A stretch of 64,000 bases of DNA from Candidatus Tokpelaia hoelldoblerii. GTDB taxonomy: Bacteria; Pseudomonadota; Alphaproteobacteria; Rhizobiales; Rhizobiaceae. The DNA is taken from contig CP017315.1 in assembly GCA_002005325.1 (NCBI GenBank), positions 1,426,001 to 1,490,000 of the forward strand. Direction: 5' to 3'. Below, piece after piece: positions 8,692-16,798 of this stretch. Positions within the stretch are counted from its first letter, which is position 1. Each line of letters opens with the position of its first letter. The translations under genes and the position numbers were made by a program. The notes beneath the pieces were generated by a model that saw nothing but the letters and a program-made list of their open reading frames with translations, was not told the DNA's origin and searched no databases.

Positions 8692-10282
8692 GGCCGCGCC
8701 CTTCCTGCCTGCGTGCCGGAGCATCAGAGCGGCCACCGCCCTTATTCCCGCCAGGGCCACCGCCGTCCCGCCTGTCCTTGCCGCCTTCCCACTTGCGTTT
8801 CGGCCGGTCGTTACCCTCGGACGGGCGGCCTTCCCCTTTTCGCTTCGGACGGTCGTTGCCCTCGGACGGGCGGCCTTCCCATTTCCGCTTCGGACGGTCA
8901 TTGCCCTCGGACGGCCGCCCTTCCCATTTACGCTTCGGACGGTCATTGCCCTCGGACGGCCGCCCTTCCCATTTACGCTTCGGACGGTCATTGCCCTCGG
9001 ACGGGCGGCCTTCCCATTTACGCTTCGGACGGTCGTTACCCTCGGACGGACGGTCTTCCCATTTACGCTTCGGACGGTCGTTACCCTCGGACGGACGGTC
9101 TTCCCACCGGCGTTTTGGCCGATCGTTAAAATCATCCTGACGGCGGCGCTCACCCTCGAAAGGTTTACGTTCCCCCCGCCCTTCAAAACGTCCGCCTGAC
9201 CTGTCTTCCTGCGCACGGGCTATTCTCCGGCCCTCTGCGGCTTCCTGCTTCTGCCGGCTTACCGGCCGCGCACCTGACGCCATCCAGACATTGGTGGCAC
9301 GGCTGCGCGGTTCCTTGCGCTCACGGCCTTCCTTTTCCGAAAAATCATTTTTGCGTCCGCCGCTTGATGATATCCATTCACGGCTTCTTCTTTCACGCGG
9401 TTCATCCGTTCTGTCTGCCGCCACCGGCGCATTGGAAAACGGCTGCAAAACCGGTGCGTCAAAATCAGCGTTGGCCTCGGCAATCAGCCGCTCGCCCAAC
9501 TGGTCACGCAAAGCGCGGCCACGGATTTCGCGCACCATGCCCTCTTCCAGGTCGCCCAGCTGAAACGGCCCGAAGGAAACACGGATAAGCCGCGCCACAT
9601 CCAGCCCGAACGCGCCGAGGATATTTTTAACCTCACGGTTCTTGCCCTCACGCAGCGTCACAGACAGCCAGACATTGGCCCCCTGCTCGCGCTCGATTGT
9701 CGCTTCAACCGCGCCATAAAACACCCCGTCAATGGCAATACCGTCTTTCAGCGTATCAAGCTGCGCCTGTGTCACCTTGCCGTGTGCCCGCACCCGGTAG
9801 CGCCGGGCCCAGCCGGTGGAAGGCAGTTCCAGCACCCGCGACAGGCCGCCGTCATTGGTAAGCAGCAGCAGCCCTTCGGTGTTGATATCAAGCCGCCCGA
9901 CAGACAGCACCCGCGGCATATCCTCCGGCAGGCTGTCAAACACGGTCGGCCGCCCTTCCGGGTCGCGCGTGGTGGTCACCAGCCCGGCAGGCTTGTGGTA
10001 AAGCCATAATCTTGTGCGCTCGCTCTGCGGCAGGGGCTTGCCGTCAACAGTGATAACATCGGTTTTTCTGACATTGACCGCCGGTGAGTCAAGCACCCGG
10101 CCATTGACCGCCACACGGCCGCCGGCAATCATGGTTTCAGCATCGCGGCGCGAGGCGATACCGGCGCGCGCCAGCCTTTTGGCAATACGTTCCGCCGCTT
10201 GCGGCTCTGCCTCCGCTCTGTCAGAAGGGCGGCGCGGGGCGCGCATTTTATCATTCATCGGGGTTTTGTCTCTTGGCGGCAT
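8672..10282 (-). CDS. rluB: RluB/RsuA-family rRNA pseudouridine synthase with repetitive basic C-terminal tail
   Basis: Residues 30-80 form an S4 RNA-binding domain, and residues 90-260 the pseudouridine synthase domain with the catalytic aspartate D132 in GRLDINTEGLLLLTND. It probably modifies 23S rRNA as RluB does. After about residue 260 the protein runs into a roughly 270-residue, low-complexity, Arg/Lys/Glu-rich tail, including eight tandem copies of a 15-residue unit (NDRPKRKWEGRPSEG). Tails of this kind are known in alphaproteobacterial homologues and are probably disordered and RNA-binding. The start at 10282 is plausible; an ATG at 10258 is an alternative. The 3' end overlaps the rsmD start. 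Confidence 0.9.
   Translation of the reverse strand: MPPRDKTPMNDKMRAPRRPSDRAEAEPQAAERIAKRLARAGIASRRDAETMIAGGRVAVNGRVLDSPAVNVRKTDVITVDGKPLPQSERTRLWLYHKPAGLVTTTRDPEGRPTVFDSLPEDMPRVLSVGRLDINTEGLLLLTNDGGLSRVLELPSTGWARRYRVRAHGKVTQAQLDTLKDGIAIDGVFYGAVEATIEREQGANVWLSVTLREGKNREVKNILGAFGLDVARLIRVSFGPFQLGDLEEGMVREIRGRALRDQLGERLIAEANADFDAPVLQPFSNAPVAADRTDEPRERRSREWISSSGGRKNDFSEKEGRERKEPRSRATNVWMASGARPVSRQKQEAAEGRRIARAQEDRSGGRFEGRGERKPFEGERRRQDDFNDRPKRRWEDRPSEGNDRPKRKWEDRPSEGNDRPKRKWEGRPSEGNDRPKRKWEGRPSEGNDRPKRKWEGRPSEGNDRPKRKWEGRPSEGNDRPKRKGEGRPSEGNDRPKRKWEGGKDRRDGGGPGGNKGGGRSDAPARRQEGRGRADRRR
8783..9127 (-). repeat. 45-bp in-frame tandem repeat, eight units, inside rluB
   Basis: Seven full units and one partial unit of 45 bp encode NDRPKRKWEGRPSEG with few changes (R/K at position 7, W/G at 8, D/G at 10). 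Because the unit is a multiple of three, all six frames stay open across it, which creates long spurious open frames on both strands. Near-identical units suggest recent expansion by slippage or recombination, and copy number probably varies between strains. Confidence 0.95.
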
Positions 10283-10352
10283 TGGATTCTTCGTTTCGTT
10301 GCACTATAAAAACTATGCCCTACCACATCAGAAGCTGAAAGTGTGAGAAAAT

Positions 10353-10826
10353 ATGATGGCAACAGCGCCTAAAAGCAATAAAAACGCTTCTTCTCCCATG
10401 GATATTGCCCTTAATGAGGCACATATCGCCTTTGCGGCGGATGAAGTGCCGGTTGGCGCGGTGATTGTCCGTGATGGAAAAATCATCGCTCAGGCCCATA
10501 ATCTCACCCGCACACCGCCCGACCCGACAGGCCATGCTGAAATCCGCGCCATCCGCATGGCGTGCAGCGCCCTGCAATCAGAACGCATTGGCGATTGCGA
10601 TCTTTATGTGACACTGGAACCCTGCGCCATGTGCGCGGCGGCGATTTCCTTTGCCCGTATCCGCCGCCTGTATTATGGCGTTGCCGACCCCAAAGGCGGC
10701 GCGGTGGAAAGCGGCGGGCGCTTTTTCAGCCAGCCGACCTGCCATCACGCCCCGGAAGTCTATCCGGCCATGGCGGAACATGAAGCCGCCGCCATCCTGA
10801 AAGAATTTTTCCAAAACAAGCGCTAG
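10353..10826 (+). CDS. tadA: tRNA-specific adenosine deaminase TadA
   Basis: TadA deaminates A34 of tRNA-Arg(ACG) to inosine. The 157-aa protein has the zinc deaminase motifs HAE at 61-63 (in DPTGHAEI, where most homologues have Ala rather than Gly before the His) and PCAMC with C91 and C94. The start at 10353 is the first ATG but has only a weak ribosome site; M16 at 10398 (MDIALNEAH) would also give a full domain. The TAG stop at 10824-10826 is formed by the first bases of the inverted-repeat element that follows. It is divergent from rluB. Confidence 0.93.
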   Translation: MMATAPKSNKNASSPMDIALNEAHIAFAADEVPVGAVIVRDGKIIAQAHNLTRTPPDPTGHAEIRAIRMACSALQSERIGDCDLYVTLEPCAMCAAAISFARIRRLYYGVADPKGGAVESGGRFFSQPTCHHAPEVYPAMAEHEAAAILKEFFQNKR

Positions 10827-11080
10827 GTTGTCGTTTGAAATTAATGATTATTTGCGCTGGAAGAAAAATTTGACCTGAACAGGAAAAAACTTCGACATGG
10901 GGTGAACCCCACAAGGAGTTTTTGACGTATTCAGGGCGAATTTAGCCCCAGCCCGCAGGGTCACAAGGCGCATTTGCTGTTTTATTGTGAAGATAAAAGC
11001 GAAAATGATCGCTTTTTAGCTCGTAAAACAGCAAAAAGGCGCAGTGACGCAAAGGGTGGTTAATTCCAAACGACAACCTA
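10824..11080. mobile_element. 257-bp MITE-like element with 21-bp terminal inverted repeats and TA flanks
   Basis: The left end (TAGGTTGTCGTTTG, continuing AAATTAA) and the reverse complement of the right end agree at 20 of 21 bases. If the outer TA is counted as a duplicated target, the element proper begins with GGTTGTCG at both ends, which fits TA-duplicating families such as IS630/mariner or the IS427 group of IS5. No transposase frame lies inside. Inside the right half is a long imperfect palindrome (about 10957-11055), including perfect arms 10976-10984/11024-11032 and 10995-11002/11009-11016. The two ends coincide with the TAG stops of the convergent tadA and sirtuin genes. It may also act as a bidirectional terminator. 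Confidence 0.75.
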
Positions 11081-11794
11081 TGCCGTATATTCCGCCAGAA
11101 GCCGCTCGACAAAAGCCGGGACGGTTTGCGTCGCCTTGCCGGGAATTCTCTCATCAAAACCTGTCACGCCCGCTGCGCCGCAATCAAGGTTGAGTTCAAA
11201 AGTGCGCGCGCCGCCAATACGGGCCAGGGTGGCAAAACCGGCAGCAGGATAGACCTGCCCCGATGTGCCGATCGCAGCGAAAATATCCGCCTTGTCAAGG
11301 GCGCGCTCGATTTCAGCCATGAAATACGGCATTTCGCCAAACCAGACAATATCGGGCCGCAGGCTGCCCGCCACATCACAATGGGGGCAGGCGGAAGTGG
11401 CCGTCATATCGCCCTGCCAGGGCGCTCTTTGACCACAGGCCGTGCACAGGGCGCTATCAAGCGAGCCGTGCATATGGCGCAGGTTCCGTGAGCCTGCCGC
11501 TTCGTGCAGGCTGTCAACATTTTGCGTCACCAGCAAAAATGCCCCCGGCCAGTCGCGCTCAAACGCGGCAAGCGCCTTATGCGCCGCATTGGGGCGGACA
11601 GCATTTGCAGCATGGCGGCGTTCATTATAAAATTGCAGAACCAGTTGCGGATTGTGCCGGAACGCCTGCGGTGTCGCCACTTCCTCTATCCTGTGGCGTT
11701 CCCATGTGCCATCTGTGTCACGAAAGGTCGCCAGTCCCGATTCGGCGGAAATACCGGCACCGGTAAGCAGAACGATTGCAGGTGTTTTTTTCAT
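11078..11794 (-). CDS. cobB: NAD-dependent protein deacylase, CobB-type sirtuin
   Basis: A 238-aa sirtuin that removes acyl groups from lysines using NAD. It shows GAGISAESGLATFRD at 12-26, the NAD-pocket TQNVDSLHE, the catalytic His109 in HMHGS, and a zinc site of C117, C120, C136 and C139. Y56 and R59 in FYNERR are the pair that favours succinyl/malonyl substrates in class III sirtuins, as in E. coli CobB. The start at 11794 begins directly at MKKTPAIVLLTGAG. The TAG stop lies at the right end of the inverted-repeat element. It is divergent from the TPR-like gene with a 77-bp gap. Confidence 0.92.
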   Translation of the reverse strand: MKKTPAIVLLTGAGISAESGLATFRDTDGTWERHRIEEVATPQAFRHNPQLVLQFYNERRHAANAVRPNAAHKALAAFERDWPGAFLLVTQNVDSLHEAAGSRNLRHMHGSLDSALCTACGQRAPWQGDMTATSACPHCDVAGSLRPDIVWFGEMPYFMAEIERALDKADIFAAIGTSGQVYPAAGFATLARIGGARTFELNLDCGAAGVTGFDERIPGKATQTVPAFVERLLAEYTA

Positions 11795-11871
11795 GAATAT
11801 TGTATAAACGATATTGCCATCACCTTCCAGTGCAAATAATCTGGCAGGGAAATGCATAACAGGAGAAACGC

Positions 11872-13836
11872 TTGACAATAAAAGGCGCGGCGCGCGCATA
11901 TTTACAGGAACAGCTTGAAGAGGCAGACCTTGCCCTGACACTGAAAATACGCGGCGGCAAAACGCCGCTGTGGGCAGCCGCGCATACGGACTATGCCACA
12001 GCACTTGCCGCCTGTGCCGCGGAAGAAGCTGAACCGGAAGCCTTTGATTATTACGCCCGGGCCGTCAGCGCCTATGAACAGGCCCTGCAGGTTTACACCT
12101 CTGCCGGCCATAGCCGGGAATGGCTGGCGACAACGCTGGCGCTTTCCCGCCTGTTACGCCATTTCGGCACACGTGAAGGCGGCGATATGGGCTTTTTGCG
12201 CCTGTTGCGCGCCACAAAACAGATTGAAACCGCCCTTGCGGACCGGCACGAACCGCCGGCACGCGCCGCCCTGCTGGTGGAACTTGCCCATACCCACCGC
12301 GCCTGCGCCGACAACGCCCGCAAGAGCAAACGCGGCGATTACCTCAAACAGGCCATTGCCTGCTATGAACAGGCCGGGCAGATTTTCAAGCTCAGGGAAC
12401 AGGCGGAAAACTGGTCAAACTGCCTTGTCGGGCAGGCCATGGCATGGCGCACCATGGGCGAAGAGCACTTTGCACACGCTGCCCGGTTGCTGCAAGGCGC
12501 CACAAGTTTTTATGACCGCGCCAGCCAGCCGATGGACTGGAGCTATATCCACTTTGAATATGGCCGCACTTTGCTGCAGCATGCCAACCGGCTTGACGGT
12601 GAAGAGCGCCTGCAAACAGCACAGGACGCTGTTACAGCGCTGCGCATAGCGCAGCAAACCGCCCTCACACTGGAAAATGTCGAGTTCCGCCTGCGTCTGC
12701 ACAATGAGCTTGGCATTGCCCTTGGTTTTCTTGCCCAGTACAAGACAGGTAAAGACAGTATCCTCCTGCTTGAAGAGGCAATCCGTTTGCTGGAGCGTAC
12801 AATCAGGCAATGCGACCCGCAAAGCCAACCGCTGGAACTTGCCTGCACCCATGGCAACCTTGGCAAAAGCCTGCTGGCGCTGGCGGCGGAAAATACCGGC
12901 AGCCAGGAACGGAAAATGCGGGCGCGGGCAATAAAAGCCCTGCAAACCAGCCTGACACCCGCCCTGAAAAGCGGCTGGCGGCAGGAATGGTTTGGCAATC
13001 TTGTTGAACTGGGCAACGCCCTGCACTTTACCGCCAATCATGAGACATCACACAAGCGCTTTGCCCTGTTGCGCCGCGCGGCGAAAATCTATCTCAAGGC
13101 GCTGCAGCACCTGCCCCGCGGCAAAGCGCCGGAGATGCGGATGCGCCTTTACAGCTGGCAGGGGCTGGCGCTTGCCTGTTGCGGCGAGAATGACAAAACG
13201 GAAGCCGGTGACCGGCAGTTGAAGCAGGCTGAAATTTCTTTCCGCCTTGCCCTGGCTGTCTATCAGGGGCATGAGACGGGCGATTGCGCCGATTATGCCC
13301 GCCTGCAAAGCAATATCGGCAACCTGTATTACACCATGGCGCGCCGCGCTGATGATGACACGGCAGCGCTCACCCTGCGCCATGCCCGCCACGCCATGGA
13401 AGAGGCGATAGCCGCTTTGAATGAGGAAAGCCCGGAACTGGCCACCGCACACTGGAATTATGGCCTGACTCTGAAACACGGGCTGCTGCGCGATTTGAGC
13501 GAAGATGCCGCGGCGGATTATCAGACGGCTGAACTGGCCTTTCGCACCGCACTCGCCAGCCCCGTTCTGGAAGAAGACCCGGCAGACTATATGAGCGTAA
13601 AACACGCCCTTGCCACACTGCTGTTGATGCAGGCGCAGGAACTGCCGCAGAATAACATGGCCGGCATCACAGAGGCCATTGCCCTGTTTGCCCATATCAA
13701 GGCCATGGCCAGAGAACACGGACATATGGAATTTGCCGGGCAGATCGACGGAGATATGGAACAGGCACAGCAGATGATGGATGAGCAGCGGCCGCGCTGC
13801 TTGTTCAGCACTCTGCGGCGGTGGTTCCGATCATAG
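11872..13836 (+). CDS. Large TPR-like helical repeat protein, function unknown
   Basis: A 654-aa, probably cytosolic protein made almost entirely of paired helices with TPR-like spacing (for example YYARAVSAYEQALQVYTSAG and LEEAIRLLERTIRQCDPQSQ, each followed by an ALA/LG-rich helix). No signal peptide, enzymatic domain or membrane segment is visible; the C-terminus is basic. The start is a TTG at 11872 with AGGAG six bases upstream; no in-frame ATG is nearby. It overlaps the convergent glnE tail by 32 bp. A scaffold role is likely from the fold, but partners are unknown. Confidence 0.75.
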   Translation: MTIKGAARAYLQEQLEEADLALTLKIRGGKTPLWAAAHTDYATALAACAAEEAEPEAFDYYARAVSAYEQALQVYTSAGHSREWLATTLALSRLLRHFGTREGGDMGFLRLLRATKQIETALADRHEPPARAALLVELAHTHRACADNARKSKRGDYLKQAIACYEQAGQIFKLREQAENWSNCLVGQAMAWRTMGEEHFAHAARLLQGATSFYDRASQPMDWSYIHFEYGRTLLQHANRLDGEERLQTAQDAVTALRIAQQTALTLENVEFRLRLHNELGIALGFLAQYKTGKDSILLLEEAIRLLERTIRQCDPQSQPLELACTHGNLGKSLLALAAENTGSQERKMRARAIKALQTSLTPALKSGWRQEWFGNLVELGNALHFTANHETSHKRFALLRRAAKIYLKALQHLPRGKAPEMRMRLYSWQGLALACCGENDKTEAGDRQLKQAEISFRLALAVYQGHETGDCADYARLQSNIGNLYYTMARRADDDTAALTLRHARHAMEEAIAALNEESPELATAHWNYGLTLKHGLLRDLSEDAAADYQTAELAFRTALASPVLEEDPADYMSVKHALATLLLMQAQELPQNNMAGITEAIALFAHIKAMAREHGHMEFAGQIDGDMEQAQQMMDEQRPRCLFSTLRRWFRS

Positions 13837-16798
13837 CGGCAAACGCTGCCCGCACCTCTGCCGCTGTCCGGGCAAGGGCCCCTTGCAGCCGCGCCACATC
13901 CGGCTCACCGGCGCTGCGCGCCAAAAGATCAGCAAGGCCGGCCGGCATATCATCAGGGCTGAAAACTTCCATCAGGCACAGCCGCATTATCTGTTCAACA
14001 TCGCTGTAAAGCCGCCACGCCGCCAGCAGATCACTTCTGCCCATACCGGCTAAAATTTCCCCTGCTGAAGCCCCGGCTTTACAAGCGCTTTTGCGGGTCA
14101 GCACCGCATATTGCGCGATAAAGTCCAGGTCAATCAGCCCGCCTGCCATGGTCTTCATATCCCACACCGAGTGCGCCGGTTTTTCCCGCGCAATCATGGC
14201 CCGCATAGCGCGCACATCATCGGCAATCTTGCTGTTATCCCGCGGGCTGCCGATAATCTGTGCAATTTCCACCATCAATTGCGCCTGCAAACCTGTGTCA
14301 CCGGCAATGGCGCGCGCCCGGGTCAACGCCATATGTTCCCATGTCCAGGCTTCATGACGCTGGTATTGGCCAAAGGCGGCAAAATCCACCGCCACAGGGC
14401 CTTTGTTACCGGAAGGGCGCAGGCGCAAATCCACCTCGTAGAGCACGCCCTCACCGCTGGGGGCGGAAAGCGCCGCCACCAGCCGCTGGGCGAGGCGGGC
14501 ATAATATTGCGCCGCATAAAGCGGCTTGCGCCCGTCAGACATCTCCACGTCTGCCGCATGGTCATAGAGCAGGATAAGATCAAGGTCGGAACCCGCTGTC
14601 AGTTCGCCGCTGCCAAGCTTCCCCATGCCAAGCAACGCCACCCGACCACCGGCAATCCGGCCGTGCTGGCGGGCAAACTCCGCTTCCACCGCCTGCAAAC
14701 ACACATCCAGCATCACCTCGGCCAGCACCGTGAAAGCCGCCCCCGCACGCACCCCGTCAATGGCGCCGCCAAGCAGCCGGACACCAATCAGAAAGCGCTG
14801 TTCCGCGGCAAAAATCCGCAACCGGTCGAGTATTTCTTCATAATCTGCAGCCTGCGCGACAAAATCCCGCAGGCGGCCGGCAAGGGCAGCACGTTCCGGC
14901 AAGGCCCCTGCCCCTTGCGGCGCAAGCATACTGTCAAACACATGCGGTTTGCGCATGATGATTTCGGCAAGGCGCGGGGCGGCGCTCATAATCAGCACCA
15001 GCTGTTCAAGCAGGGCCGGATTTGACTGCAACAGGCTGAAAAGCTGTATACCGGCGGGCAGGCCCTGCAAAAATGTATCAAAACGCATAAATGCGTCATC
15101 CGCACGCACTGTCGCGCCAAAGGCTTGCAGCAGGGCGGGTGTTAATTCTGTCAAACGCTCCCGCGCTTCCCTTGAACGCATGGCGCGGGTACGGCCGGAA
15201 TGCCAGCTGCGGATAATACGGCATATATCGGCAGGCCGCGTAAAGCCAAGACCGGACAGGGTGGCAAGGGTTTCAGGGTCGTTCTCCCCGCCGGTAAAAA
15301 CCAGATTGCCGCCGGCACTTGCCAGGTCGCGCTCATGCTCAAACAACGCGGCATAATGCTCTTCCACCCCGTGCAAGGCAGCCAGCATATCGCGGGTAAA
15401 CGCCTCACCTGCCGTATAGCCCGTCAGATACGCCACGCGCAGGAAACCATCCTCATCTTCCGGCAGAATATGGGTCTGTTCATCCGCCACCATCTGGATA
15501 CGGTGTTCAACATGGCGCAAAAACACATAATGTTGCCTTAAGCTGTCCGCCACCGGCGCGGCAATCCAGCCCGTTTCACACAGCGCCGCCAGCATTTCCA
15601 CAGTATTGCGGCCACGCAATTGCGCAAAGCGCCCGCCGGCAATCAACTGCTGGGTCTGGACAAAAAATTCAATCTCGCGGATACCGCCACGGCCAAGCTT
15701 GATATTATGGCCGCGCACGGCAATTGCGCCATGGCCCTTACAGGTATGAATCTGCCGTTTGATGGAATGAATATCGGCAATCGCCGCATAATCAAGATAT
15801 TTGCGCCAGATATAGGGAACGAGCTCGTGCAGGAACCGCTCGCCTGCAGCAATATCACCGGCAACCGGCCGCGCCTTGATCAACGCCGCGCGCTCCCAGT
15901 TCTGCCCGCGCGCTTCATAATAACGCAGCGCCGCGCCAACGGGCAGGGCAAGCGGGGTAGAAGCGGGGTCCGGCCGCAGGCGCAAATCCATGCGGAAAAC
16001 ATAGCCATCCACCGTGCGCTCCTGCATAATCCGCACAAGGCGGCGTATCAGCCGCGAATAGATGTCAACACAATCCGCCACCTGTTCCGCCGGCAGAACC
16101 TGCTCATCAATAAAAACAACCAGGTCAACATCAGAAGAATAATTCAACTCATTTGCGCCAAGCTTGCCCATAGCCAGAATAATCAAACCGCTGCCGCGCT
16201 CCGGTTCATCCTGATAAGGCAGAGTGACTTTTCCTGCACGGTCCAGATCACGCAGCAAAAATCGTAAAGCGCTGCCAAGGCGGGCTTCCGCCAGCCGGCT
16301 CAGATAAGCGGTTGTTGTTTTCCCGTCAAAAACAGTGCTCAAATCGCCAAGGGCAATCAGCCCGTGCGCCTCACGCTTCAACAGGCGCAGCTGCTGCATC
16401 AGGCGAGTTTCCGTCATCTCTGGCAGGGTATCAAACGCGGCAATTTCCGCCAGCAAACGATCCAGACGGCTATTAAGGCTCATGTTGCTCAGGGGCTCAA
16501 GATAATACGGGTTATGTAAAAACAGGTCGCGCAAGAACGGCGACAGCGACAGCACCGCATTGAGAAATTGCGCCTGCGGGTGGCGCCCGTCAAACCAGTG
16601 GCCCTGTTCGCTTTCAAAAGGATGAAGCGCTTTCAACGCCTTAGCAAAAAAACTGCCTGCTGCAACAAGGTCTTCAGCCACCGGCCCGCTCCCGTAAAAT
16701 ACGATATGTGGCCACAGCCTATTGTCTGGCAAGCGGAAATGCAAGCACAGCCCGCAAACCCGCAGGGGGATTTTCTTCCAGCAGCAATGCACCCTCAT
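13805..16798 (-). CDS. glnE: Bifunctional glutamine synthetase adenylyltransferase/deadenylylase
   Basis: GlnE adds and removes AMP on glutamine synthetase in response to PII. Two nucleotidyltransferase domains are visible: the deadenylylase half with GANELNYSSDVDLVVFIDE and the adenylylase half with GSGELTAGSDLDLILLYDH, each followed by a GlnE helical domain. Length (up to 997 aa) is typical. The N-terminus is uncertain: the ATG at 16798 overlaps the kinase gene by 80 bp and the first 20 or so residues look non-native, so a TTG at 16732 or another internal start may be used. It is the last gene of the degP-regulator-kinase-glnE run. Confidence 0.95.
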   Translation of the reverse strand: MRVHCCWKKIPLRVCGLCLHFRLPDNRLWPHIVFYGSGPVAEDLVAAGSFFAKALKALHPFESEQGHWFDGRHPQAQFLNAVLSLSPFLRDLFLHNPYYLEPLSNMSLNSRLDRLLAEIAAFDTLPEMTETRLMQQLRLLKREAHGLIALGDLSTVFDGKTTTAYLSRLAEARLGSALRFLLRDLDRAGKVTLPYQDEPERGSGLIILAMGKLGANELNYSSDVDLVVFIDEQVLPAEQVADCVDIYSRLIRRLVRIMQERTVDGYVFRMDLRLRPDPASTPLALPVGAALRYYEARGQNWERAALIKARPVAGDIAAGERFLHELVPYIWRKYLDYAAIADIHSIKRQIHTCKGHGAIAVRGHNIKLGRGGIREIEFFVQTQQLIAGGRFAQLRGRNTVEMLAALCETGWIAAPVADSLRQHYVFLRHVEHRIQMVADEQTHILPEDEDGFLRVAYLTGYTAGEAFTRDMLAALHGVEEHYAALFEHERDLASAGGNLVFTGGENDPETLATLSGLGFTRPADICRIIRSWHSGRTRAMRSREARERLTELTPALLQAFGATVRADDAFMRFDTFLQGLPAGIQLFSLLQSNPALLEQLVLIMSAAPRLAEIIMRKPHVFDSMLAPQGAGALPERAALAGRLRDFVAQAADYEEILDRLRIFAAEQRFLIGVRLLGGAIDGVRAGAAFTVLAEVMLDVCLQAVEAEFARQHGRIAGGRVALLGMGKLGSGELTAGSDLDLILLYDHAADVEMSDGRKPLYAAQYYARLAQRLVAALSAPSGEGVLYEVDLRLRPSGNKGPVAVDFAAFGQYQRHEAWTWEHMALTRARAIAGDTGLQAQLMVEIAQIIGSPRDNSKIADDVRAMRAMIAREKPAHSVWDMKTMAGGLIDLDFIAQYAVLTRKSACKAGASAGEILAGMGRSDLLAAWRLYSDVEQIMRLCLMEVFSPDDMPAGLADLLARSAGEPDVARLQGALARTAAEVRAAFAAMIGTTAAEC

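Noticed and set aside
8648..9216. Long open frames in other phases and on the plus strand across the rluB repeat region, including an N-terminal extension of rsmD
   Set aside because: They arise because the 45-bp unit keeps every frame open; rsmD has a good GTG start and ribosome site at 8691.
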